Of a stretch of DNA of 64,000 nucleotides, positions 7,858 to 15,258 are shown one piece after another. Source of the DNA: Pleurocapsa sp. PCC 7319 (GTDB lineage: Bacteria; Cyanobacteriota; Cyanobacteriia; Cyanobacteriales; Xenococcaceae). The position numbers and the translations under genes are program-made. The stretch covers positions 3,879,322-3,943,321 of the forward strand of contig NZ_KB235922.1 in the NCBI RefSeq assembly GCF_000332195.1, read 5' to 3'. The notes under the pieces are model-generated. The model was not told where the DNA came from. It worked only from the letters and a program-made list of their open reading frames with translations, and searched no databases. How positions within the stretch are numbered: the stretch's first letter is position 1; every line of letters starts with the position of its first letter.

Positions 7858-8268
7858 AGCCTCGTTACTTACTTGTTGTTGCCTTGGTGTTCTTTCAGTG
7901 AGATTGTCGATACTTAATGCACCAGCACCAGCATAAATAGTCATTAATAATCCACCAATTAGACCAATATTTTTGAGAAAAGAATTCATTTCACCAGGAT
8001 CGGCAAGGGGATTATGAAATACTAAAGTTGCAGGAATTAAAAACAAAATCAGTAGAATTGAACCAATCTTGACCTTGAAACCAAATAATAAAGAAAGACC
8101 ACCAATTAATTGAAAAGCAATAGTAAATACTAATAAAACTTCGGGAATTGGTAAACCCTGACCTGCCATCATTTCAGTAGTACCGCTAAAGCCTAAAATT
8201 TTGCCAATTCCTGCTTTAAGAAAAATCGAGCAAAGACAAATACGTGCTGCTAAAGGAATATATTTCAT
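7837..8268 (-). CDS. DoxX family membrane protein
   Basis: A 143-residue four-helix membrane protein of the DoxX family. It starts MKYIPLAARICLCSIFLKAGIGKI, followed by the family's Gly-rich second segment and helices near residues 45-65, 70-90 and 98-118. Family members associate with thiol-redox and sulfur proteins, but no specific reaction is established for most of them. It sits between the acetyltransferase and the RND gene in an apparent operon. The last eight codons fall in a heptamer tandem array, so the natural C-terminus has probably been replaced. A second DoxX gene lies at 9979-10473. Confidence 0.88.
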   Translation of the reverse strand: MKYIPLAARICLCSIFLKAGIGKILGFSGTTEMMAGQGLPIPEVLLVFTIAFQLIGGLSLLFGFKVKIGSILLILFLIPATLVFHNPLADPGEMNSFLKNIGLIGGLLMTIYAGAGALSIDNLTERTPRQQQVSNEASVISNQ

Positions 8269-8353
8269 TTGATAATCAACTCCTAATTACAAGATGGTAA
8301 TTTTGAATTTTTTCTAAAAAATAATTGTTTACTATATAACTATTTTAAAATTC

Positions 8354-8824
8354 TTAATTAAGTAAAACTTTCTTGAGATAGTAGAGTGTATGACCTTCAG
8401 GAAAGTCTTCAAGTTCACCATAAACTTTGTAACCCAGCTTTTTGTAAAAAGGCAAAGCTTGAAAATCAAATGTACAAAGTCTGACCCGTTTAATTCCTTT
8501 ATTTATGGCTTTTTGTTCGACAAATTTAATTAAATATTGTCCGATTCCTTGTTTTCGATAGTTTGCATCTACCCAAATTCTATCTATATATAACCATCTA
8601 GCCCAATCAATATAGCTAACTAAACCACCAACTAGTTTTTGTGGTTTAATTTCGGCATAAATTTCTATAAAAGTAGGTGGATCGGTTTTCAAGCGATCGC
8701 ATTCGACGACTTTTTCAGATTGGGCTTGATTAAATTCAAATAGTTTATTATTGATGAATTCGCGTCTTTCTTCGCTGTTAGTATCGTTGAAAATAATATT
8801 GTCTTTGTCTGATTTTATAAACAT
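8354..8824 (-). CDS. GNAT family N-acetyltransferase
   Basis: A 156-residue GNAT protein. The acetyl-CoA pyrophosphate-binding motif is visible as YRKQGIGQYLIKFVEQ (about residues 89-104, core Q92-G-I-G95), preceded by the strand LYIDRIWVD and followed by VRLCTFDFQALPFYKKLGY, the usual C-terminal GNAT signature. It would transfer an acetyl group to a small molecule or peptide amine; the substrate is not predictable. It stands between the metallo-hydrolase and DoxX genes on the same strand, with spacers of about 85-115 bases, so operon membership is likely but not certain. Confidence 0.88.
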   Translation of the reverse strand: MFIKSDKDNIIFNDTNSEERREFINNKLFEFNQAQSEKVVECDRLKTDPPTFIEIYAEIKPQKLVGGLVSYIDWARWLYIDRIWVDANYRKQGIGQYLIKFVEQKAINKGIKRVRLCTFDFQALPFYKKLGYKVYGELEDFPEGHTLYYLKKVLLN

Positions 8825-8938
8825 TTGTTTTGTTTGAATTAATCATTGGAGTATTTATATTGAGCGATCGCACTTTAAATTCATAATAAATTTCGTTTTA
8901 GTCTTTTTCATATAGAGATTAATTTAGATTTCAATTAG

Positions 8939-9967
8939 TCAAAGTTCCTTGTCTGCTTTTAACTCTTCTGCGATCGCACGAAGATTAATTTCGGTAATAC
9001 GTGGTAGCAGTAAAGTATCGTACTTGAGGTCAAAGCGATCTTTGATGGACGCTTCAATCTCAGTTGATTCTTTGTCTGACAATTCAGCATCATCTACTAG
9101 TGACGTTTCAACTTGAGTCCGTACATATGTAATGTATGCCATAGTTTGGTCAATTAAGTTTTCTGGTGTCCCAGGTTCACCATGTCCTGGGTAAGCTTTT
9201 ACAATTTCTTTTTCCTCTAGTAACTCTCGCATCTCTTTCAACCGAGCTAAATAGTTAGCACTGGTACCGCCTCTTAGTGAAGGGGTGCGTCGATCGGGAG
9301 CAAAATCACCAACCAATGCGATGTTATGTTCTGGTAAAATCCAAACAGTAGATGAAGGGGAGTCTACATTTTCCATGACCCTAGCTTCAAAAGTGACACC
9401 GCCAATTTCAAAGCGATGAGGCTTCGCCTCGGCTGCGCGATCGCCATTTTCTACGATACGATTAGGTAAAGGGATATCTTCTGGGTTAGGAAAATCATTA
9501 CCGTATATTTCTTTTAAATCCGTTAAAGGTCTTCCTCCATTGCCATTTTTCATTTCATCATATGTTCCTTGGGAAGCATAGATAGATAGATCGTTAACTG
9601 CGACCTCAGCTAGAATAGGTAGTCCTGCAAAGTGGTCTGCATGAGGATGAGTAAGCAATACTGCAATTACAGACTTGCCTGTATTATTTTGAATCTCGTT
9701 ACGAAGATAGTTTGCTTGTGAAAGAAAAAGTTGGGCATCGACAACAATAATACCTTCAGCAGTTTCAATCCAGTAAGAGTTGACTTGAGCAAAATTCGGC
9801 GAAGAATAACGTCTAATTGTCAAGTCATCATAACTATCCTGAGCTAGTACCAATCCTTGAGAATCCTTACTAATTGTGATGAAAAGCCAGTTGTAATACA
9901 AAAGTAAGATAAGACTTGTACTAATTAAGCTTATCAGAATCCTTTTTAAAGAAAAAATATGGTGCAT
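8939..9967 (-). CDS. MBL-fold metallo-hydrolase, membrane-anchored
   Basis: A metallo-beta-lactamase-fold protein, 342 residues from ATG 9967. A TTG five codons upstream (9982) overlaps the preceding DoxX stop by four bases and is an alternative start. An N-terminal hydrophobic segment (ILISLISTSLILLLYYNWLF) anchors or exports it. The metal site is intact: THPHADH, then Asp in LVGDF and His in YPGHGEPG. The architecture suits glyoxalase-II or beta-lactamase-like hydrolases. Its overlap with a DoxX gene suggests a shared periplasmic or membrane thiol or lactone chemistry; that is inference. Confidence 0.87.
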   Translation of the reverse strand: MHHIFSLKRILISLISTSLILLLYYNWLFITISKDSQGLVLAQDSYDDLTIRRYSSPNFAQVNSYWIETAEGIIVVDAQLFLSQANYLRNEIQNNTGKSVIAVLLTHPHADHFAGLPILAEVAVNDLSIYASQGTYDEMKNGNGGRPLTDLKEIYGNDFPNPEDIPLPNRIVENGDRAAEAKPHRFEIGGVTFEARVMENVDSPSSTVWILPEHNIALVGDFAPDRRTPSLRGGTSANYLARLKEMRELLEEKEIVKAYPGHGEPGTPENLIDQTMAYITYVRTQVETSLVDDAELSDKESTEIEASIKDRFDLKYDTLLLPRITEINLRAIAEELKADKEL

Positions 9968-9978
9968 GCGATCGCTAG

Positions 9979-10473
9979 TCAATTGTTTGATGACTGTTGT
10001 TTTGTTTGAATTTTTTGAGTGCGTTTAAGTCTTAACCAAGCATCTACAGAAATGCGATCAAAACCAACTCCGGCTAAAAGAATAAATAAGACAATGTTGT
10101 AAATTAGTTGACTGCCAGCCGTATCCCAGTTTTGAATAATAGTAACGCCGTACATTAAAATAGCCATCAAGATAAAACAGGCGATTAACGCACCCCGTGT
10201 AAACAAACCGATAGTTATTAGCGCACCCACTATTAATTCTACTGGTGGTACTAAAGCTGCATTAATTCTCACCAAAAATTCAGGAATCCAAGAATCTTGC
10301 ATGGTATTGACCATTGAATCCATAAAGGCAGGAATGTTGAAAATTCTGGTTGCCCCATGATTGAAATAATTAATTCCAACAACTATTCTCAATAAAGTAT
10401 AGGCAGCAACAATATCTCTCGTTCTTAAACCTAGATTAGTTTTATGTTTAGTGTGGGTTTTGTCTTCGAGCAT
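9979..10473 (-). CDS. DoxX family membrane protein
   Basis: A 164-residue DoxX-like protein with four predicted helices. It begins with a charged cytosolic stretch, then TLLRIVVGINYFNHGATRIF, the family's first helix and loop. Further helices lie near residues 75-95, 97-115 and 120-140. It is coupled by overlap to the metallo-hydrolase gene downstream and follows the efflux adaptor gene by 31 bases. The function of this subfamily is unknown. Having two DoxX genes in one efflux cluster is notable; the two proteins are only distantly alike. Confidence 0.87.
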   Translation of the reverse strand: MLEDKTHTKHKTNLGLRTRDIVAAYTLLRIVVGINYFNHGATRIFNIPAFMDSMVNTMQDSWIPEFLVRINAALVPPVELIVGALITIGLFTRGALIACFILMAILMYGVTIIQNWDTAGSQLIYNIVLFILLAGVGFDRISVDAWLRLKRTQKIQTKQQSSNN

Positions 10474-10504
10474 AATATTGAATTAGTCAGAGTATATTTA
10501 TAAT

Positions 10505-11866
10505 TTACTCGTTACTTACTACCTGAACTGCAGCACTATCTGTTAGTCCATCTCCTCCTGTAACTACAATATTTTGCCCCTCTTGTAATTCAGGATTAGC
10601 AATAACTACATCGTTACCAAAATCTGCAACCATTTCTACATCTATCTGCTGTGCCTGGTTATTATCGACTGCAAACAACAACCATTCATCTCCCCGTCTG
10701 GTTAAAGCATCGCGAGGCACGATAAAAGTATCTACATTTTCAACTGGCATAGCTAGATTTGCTTGAATTGCCATTCCTGGTAATAATCCCTGGGGTGGAT
10801 TATCTAAACTGACTCTCACTAACTGACGGCGTGAAGCTGTATTAGCTGTAGGGATTACTGCGGTGATTTCTGTCTCTTGTTGCCAATTAGGTAATGCTCT
10901 AGCATTTAAATTTACCGTCATTCCTGGTGCGATTTGTCCGCTTAAGCTTTCGGGAATTTCTAAAAAGATATCCAAAGAGCGATCGCTCACTAGAGTTAAG
11001 ACAGGATCGCTGACTTCGACATAATCACCAGGATCGACATCCCTGGACTGGACAATTCCTGAAAATGCTGCTTTGATTTCTGTGCGCTGCATTCCCAACT
11101 GTCCTTGTTCTACAGCTGCTTCGGCTGCACCCACTAATCCTTGCTGTGCGTCAATTTCTTCTTGAGTAGGTCCTGCTTGTGCTTCTGCCAAAAGAGCTTC
11201 TACACGGAATTTCTCACTAGTGGCAGCATCTGCTTCTGCTCTTGCTTCTACTAATGCTCTGCGTGATAATGCCCCTTCATCAGTTAGACTAGAAACCCTT
11301 GCTAAATTATCTTGTGCTTCTAATTCTCTGGCTCTAGCTGAATTCAATTCAGCTTGTCTTTGGGCAATAATTTCTGGGCGAGTGCCCACTTCCAACCTTG
11401 CCAAATTACCTTTTTCTTGTGCCAACCTTGCCTGGGCTTCTGCTAAAGCTAATCTGGGATCGGCATCGTCAAGAATTGCTACCGTCATTCCTGGAGTTAC
11501 GCGATCGCCTTCTCTAACGAATACTTGTTTTACCGTACCATCAATTTGGGGACTTAAAGTCGCGCGTTCTCCTGCTTCTACTTGTCCCAATAATCTAACC
11601 TGCCTATTACCCGAACCTGAGGTTAAAGAGATGGTAGTTACTGGTCTAGGAGGTATTGTTTGAGTAGTAGTTTGAGTTGTTGATAATTTAGAAGAAGTCA
11701 ATACTTGCCATGAAGCTGCACTTCCCCCCAAAATTAGGATTGCGATCAACCATCCCGATAACTTATTTTTGTTTTTGCTTACTTTGGGGTGTTTTTCTGT
11801 TGGTGGCTTTTTTAGCTTAGGCTCTAATTCAGGGGACTGTTGGGCAGGGATGTCAATTGATTTCAT
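10505..11866 (-). CDS. RND efflux periplasmic adaptor (membrane-fusion protein)
   Basis: A 453-residue HlyD/MFP-type adaptor. Residues 1-36 are cytosolic and Pro/Lys-rich, followed by a membrane anchor (LSGWLIAILILGGSAASW). A lipoyl/barrel half motif follows at about 100-135 (GEVEAGERATLSPQIDG-like, with VFVREGDRV), then a long alpha-hairpin rich in Ala, Arg and Glu (about 140-265), then the second barrel and membrane-proximal domains. It links the inner-membrane pump to an outer-membrane channel. As the first gene of the minus-strand cluster it probably follows the promoter, which should lie between 11870 and 12170. Confidence 0.92.
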   Translation of the reverse strand: MKSIDIPAQQSPELEPKLKKPPTEKHPKVSKNKNKLSGWLIAILILGGSAASWQVLTSSKLSTTQTTTQTIPPRPVTTISLTSGSGNRQVRLLGQVEAGERATLSPQIDGTVKQVFVREGDRVTPGMTVAILDDADPRLALAEAQARLAQEKGNLARLEVGTRPEIIAQRQAELNSARARELEAQDNLARVSSLTDEGALSRRALVEARAEADAATSEKFRVEALLAEAQAGPTQEEIDAQQGLVGAAEAAVEQGQLGMQRTEIKAAFSGIVQSRDVDPGDYVEVSDPVLTLVSDRSLDIFLEIPESLSGQIAPGMTVNLNARALPNWQQETEITAVIPTANTASRRQLVRVSLDNPPQGLLPGMAIQANLAMPVENVDTFIVPRDALTRRGDEWLLFAVDNNQAQQIDVEMVADFGNDVVIANPELQEGQNIVVTGGDGLTDSAAVQVVSNE

Positions 11867-12177
11867 GACTTTTAAGCTTACTTAGTATTGTTTCGATGAT
11901 TGCAATCTTTATTAATTTTTCATAATTTTAATTTCTAAATGTGACACAAAAATGTCAACCTCTTTGTCCGGGGTGAATTACTTGGCGAATATTAGTCTGT
12001 CCACCTTTCAATGATGGGTAGTGGTGAACAGAAGAAACAGTAAAAGATGATATTAAGCGGTAATTTACTTTTTTTGTACGAAGTCACAGGAACGGGCGGA
12101 AACGTTCGGGAAACCCGAGCTTGCATCCCGCAAAGCTCCGACCTCAATGATTTGAGAACCGCTATACTGTTATAAGC
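11867..12177. other. Spacer with direct-repeat copy A, structured block and a solo MITE-like end
   Basis: This 311-base spacer upstream of the efflux cluster holds three things. One copy of a 45-bp direct repeat is at 11963-12007. A GC-richer block at about 12090-12150 has small hairpins (TCGGGAAACCCGA and GAGCTTGC with GCAAAGCTC). The motif ATTTGAGAACCGCTATA, near 12150-12167, resembles the right end of the MITE-like element at 17293-17423. No gene is visible. Confidence 0.5.
11963..12007. repeat. 45-bp direct repeat, copy A
   Basis: Matches 12836-12880 at about 41 of 45 positions; the shared core is GAATTACTTGGCGAATATTA and its flanks. The two copies bracket the small membrane-protein gene at 12178-12453. 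The origin is unknown; it could be the remains of an insertion sequence. Confidence 0.75.
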
Positions 12178-12453
12178 TCAATTTAAAAAACTACGAAATA
12201 AATCTAAGATATCAAATAAATGATAACCAAAAATAAAAGATACTACACCTAATAAAAACCAAATAGTATTGGATGACCAGCTATTAGTATTTGTAAAGAC
12301 ATTAGATTGAGATGTAGAAACTTTAGATTGTGAAATTAATCTTTTATTAATTGCTTCTAAATCAAGTTTCATCTCCATTAATGATGTGTGAAGCGTAACT
12401 AATTCTTTATCTATATCATCAAATCGTTGGTAGATATCTTTTTCAGAAGACAT
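12178..12453 (-). CDS. Small coiled-coil membrane protein, unknown function
   Basis: A 91-residue protein from ATG 12453; a TTG two codons upstream is the alternative start. It has two parts: a charged heptad-like stretch (residues about 5-45, IYQRFDDIDKELVTLHTSLMEMKL, likely a coiled coil), then a Ser/Thr/Asn linker and one transmembrane helix near the C-terminus (TIWFLLGVVSFIFGYHLF). I recognise no family. The layout suggests a membrane-tethered oligomer with the coiled coil in the cytosol. It is flanked by a direct repeat and long non-coding stretches and may belong to a transferred segment. Confidence 0.55.
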   Translation of the reverse strand: MSSEKDIYQRFDDIDKELVTLHTSLMEMKLDLEAINKRLISQSKVSTSQSNVFTNTNSWSSNTIWFLLGVVSFIFGYHLFDILDLFRSFLN

Positions 12454-13492
12454 AGTCAAAGCGTTGCTATCTAACTGTTTTCAAGATTATTTTGATTAAA
12501 ATGCCAAGTATTATTCTTAAAATAAGGGTAACATAAAAACAATTACTATCTTTAAATTACTTTTACACTACATATAGATCAAAATAAGCACATAATAGTT
12601 TTTATAGTATCAAAATAACTATTATGTGTTTGAAGAAATAAATAAATTTAGTCTCATTTGATTACTTAACAAAATAACTATTATCAAAATATTAGTCTCA
12701 AAAATATTAGTAATTTTCTATCATCTTTTTTTTGGTTAAAAACAACTTTCAATTCTGGATGTGGAGGATTGACCTAATAGTTTACTCGACAAGCATTGAT
12801 CGAAGAAAAAGTTTTTATTACAGGCGTTCTATTTTTTTGTCCGAGGTGAATTACTTGGCGAATATTAGTCTGTTTACATTTAACCATAAAGACATTGAGC
12901 CGTTATTAATGAACTTTTGTATCATCAAATACATAATGTATCCAGCTCAAATTAGTATTAGTTATAATAAAAGTGTAGTTAAGTAATAGTACTTAACTTG
13001 ATTAAGTATTATCTGCTCTCATCATCAGGTATTAAGGAATTGAAATTTAAGACCTTACAAAGACTTGATCGTTAAAGAGCAGCACTAACAGAAAGCGAAA
13101 TTCGACTAAATTAACACGCTCCCGCAGAATTCAATACTTTCCATCAAGTTCTGGGATAACTCTATCGATGTCAAGGCTAACTTTTGCTAGTTTGTTTCTG
13201 ACAAGAGTTGTTACGCTACAACAATGCCAGAATAAGCGATATTCAAGAATTTATTGTTAAACGATAAATCAGGGTAGGGACTTGAAGTGATGAAGATTGG
13301 AAGTGTGGAGTCAGTGTTATCAGGCTGAGAAGAATTGGCTACTAGTTAGGACAAGAAGATAAATTGAATAGCATTGATCTCAAAACTGAATCCTGTCCAA
13401 GTTATGGGAACAGACCATCATGCCAATTTATAGATTGTTAGGGATTTATCGTAACCAAAGCTTCTCTGCTATCAAGAACAGGAGAAGAAATC
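12454..13492. other. About 1 kb AT-rich non-coding region
   Basis: No convincing gene. The left part (12460-12740) is extremely AT-rich, with repeated ATAACTATTAT-like words. The middle contains the second copy of the 45-bp direct repeat. The right part (13000-13490) is more balanced in base composition, with every frame broken, and could be a decayed gene; I could not identify it. An 84-codon open frame at 12732-12986 has no coding character. The promoter of the repeat protein at 13493 must lie at the right end. Confidence 0.5.
12836..12880. repeat. 45-bp direct repeat, copy B
   Basis: Second copy of the repeat at 11963-12007, same orientation, 873 bases away start to start. It starts within a run of T residues. 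Confidence 0.75.
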
Positions 13493-14995
13493 ATGAAAAA
13501 TACAACTGAAACAATTACTACCAGCACAGATCGAGATGCTGATGGCACTATCGATTCTCTTTATTCGACTACCAACAAATACGATAAGAAAGGGACTTTA
13601 CGCTCTAGCGTTTCCGAATCCGATTACGATGCCGATGGTATCATCGATTCACGCTATTCTAGCACTTACGATAAGAGAGGAAATCAACTAACTAGTCTTT
13701 CTGAACGCGATAGGAACGACGATGGTACAATCGATTCTCGTTATTCCACCATCAACAAATACGATAAGAAAGGAAATTTACGCTCTAGCATTTCCGAATC
13801 CGATCAAGATGGAGATGGCACTATCGATTCTCGTTCTTCTACTACTTACACTTACGACAGGAGAGGAAATCAATTAACTAGTCTTTCCGAATCTGATCGA
13901 GATGGAGATGGCACCATCGATTCTCTTTATTCGACTACCAACAAATACGATAAGAAAGGGACTTTACGCTCTAGCGTTTCCGAATCCGATTACGATGCCG
14001 ATGGTATTATCGATTCACGCTATTCTAGCACTTACGATAAGAGAGGAAATCAACTAACTAGCCTTTCTGAATCCGATAGGAACGACGATGGCACCATCGA
14101 TTCTCTTTATTCCACCACTAACAAATACGATCGCAAAGGGAATTTACGCTCTAGCGTTTCCGAATCCGATCAGGATGCAGATGGCACCATCGATTCTCGT
14201 TCTTCTAGTACTTACACCTACGATCGCAAGGGAAATCAACTAACCAGTCTTTATGAATCTGATTACGATGCCGATGGCAATATCGATTCTCGTTCTTCTA
14301 GTACCTACACCTACGATCGCAAGGGAAATCAACTAACCAGTCTTTATGAATCTGATTACGATGCCGATGGCACCATTGATTCTCGTTCTTCTAGTACCTA
14401 CACCTATGATCGCAAGGGAAATCAACTAACCAGTCTTTATGAATCTGATTACGATGCCGATGGCAATATCGATTCTCGTTATTCCACCATCAATAAATAC
14501 GATCGCAAAGGGAATTTACGCTCTAGTCTTTCCGAATCCGATTACGATGCCGATGGCATCATTAATTCCCGCTATTCTAGCACCTACGATAGAAGAGGAA
14601 ATCAACTAACTAGAATTTCTGAACGCGATAGGAACGACGATGGCACAATCGATTCTCGTTATTCCACTACTTATACCTATGATAGGAAAGGAAATCAATT
14701 AACTAGACTTTATGAATCTGATTCCGATGGCGATGGTATCATTGATTCTCGTTCTACTACCACCAACACCTACGATAGGAGGGGGAATCCATTAACTAGT
14801 CTTTATGAATCTGATTACGATGCAGATGGCGTCATCGATTATCGCCAAGAAACAGTCTATGAATATTCGGATGGATTTAAATCAGCAATAGGCGTTTCCA
14901 GTGAAGAAATCGATGCTTCCTTCAATAATTCGCTCGATCAAATTAATAGTGAAGAGTTGGCTGTTTTCGGTTCGTTAGATGATAGTTTCATTTAG
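13493..14995 (+). CDS. DxDxDG tandem-repeat protein, probable calcium binder
   Basis: A 500-residue protein made almost entirely of about 15 tandem units of 31 residues (29 in three units). Each has a DxDxDGxID loop, as in EF-hand or thrombospondin-type-3 calcium sites, followed by SRYSTTYTYDRKGNQLTSL, which looks like an RHS/YD-type strand repeat. Residues 1-12 and the last 45 (ending GSLDDSFI) are outside the array. No N-terminal signal peptide is visible, so export, if any, would use a C-terminal or non-classical route. Units 1-4 and 5-8 are nearly identical in DNA (366-base period), as are units 8-10, so the array has expanded recently. A GGAGAAG ribosome-binding site precedes ATG 13493. 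The function is unknown. Confidence 0.85.
   Translation: MKNTTETITTSTDRDADGTIDSLYSTTNKYDKKGTLRSSVSESDYDADGIIDSRYSSTYDKRGNQLTSLSERDRNDDGTIDSRYSTINKYDKKGNLRSSISESDQDGDGTIDSRSSTTYTYDRRGNQLTSLSESDRDGDGTIDSLYSTTNKYDKKGTLRSSVSESDYDADGIIDSRYSSTYDKRGNQLTSLSESDRNDDGTIDSLYSTTNKYDRKGNLRSSVSESDQDADGTIDSRSSSTYTYDRKGNQLTSLYESDYDADGNIDSRSSSTYTYDRKGNQLTSLYESDYDADGTIDSRSSSTYTYDRKGNQLTSLYESDYDADGNIDSRYSTINKYDRKGNLRSSLSESDYDADGIINSRYSSTYDRRGNQLTRISERDRNDDGTIDSRYSTTYTYDRKGNQLTRLYESDSDGDGIIDSRSTTTNTYDRRGNPLTSLYESDYDADGVIDYRQETVYEYSDGFKSAIGVSSEEIDASFNNSLDQINSEELAVFGSLDDSFI
13534..14850 (+). repeat. Coding tandem repeat, 93-bp unit with 366-bp higher-order period
   Basis: The DNA basis of the repeat protein. Units of 93 bp (87 bp in the short form) alternate in a four-unit pattern. 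The word GGGACTTTACGCTCTAGCGT occurs identically near 13592 and 13958, one higher-order period apart, and units near 14226-14500 are almost base-for-base copies. Confidence 0.88.
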
Positions 14996-15027
14996 TTCTG
15001 CTACCAATAGTCGATTAGAACTTAAAT

Positions 15028-15097
15028 AATCGGGAAGGGTTAAAGAATTGCCGTACAAAACTTTAACCTTTTCTCAGAAACCCGATTGGGAATAAAA
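15028..15097 (+). terminator. Imperfect hairpin after the repeat-protein gene
   Basis: AATCGGG pairs with CCCGATT, and inside it GGTTAAAG pairs with CTTTAACC. It is placed 35 bases after the stop. No clean T run follows, so terminator function is uncertain. Confidence 0.4.
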
Positions 15098-15117
15098 ATA
15101 AGCGATCGCACTACTAG

Positions 15118-15163
15118 TAACTCACGATTGCTCAATTGAGCAATCATTTTATGAAGTGAGTTA
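15118..15163. promoter_or_regulatory. Nested palindrome upstream of chlD
   Basis: A perfect 20-base palindrome, GATTGCTCAATTGAGCAATC, at 15126-15145, enclosed by a second inverted repeat, TAACTCAC (15118-15125) and GTGAGTTA (15156-15163). It lies about 100 bases before the chlD start. It could be a regulator-binding site, or a terminator for the gene upstream. Confidence 0.5.
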
Positions 15164-15258
15164 AATCTTGTCGTTCCTTTGAGTTTGACCCCCCAAATAG
15201 ATTAAAGTGAAAAGTTACTGCGTTTTATTACCCAAAAGGAACCATCAGGGCGATCGCC

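Noticed and set aside
12732-12986. An 84-codon plus-strand open frame
   Set aside because: It overlaps the 45-bp direct repeat, has no ribosome-binding site, low-complexity content and no recognisable domain; it is likely chance in AT-rich sequence.
13000-13490. Decayed transposase or gene
   Set aside because: All frames are broken and no motif could be recognised, so it is left as unassigned spacer.
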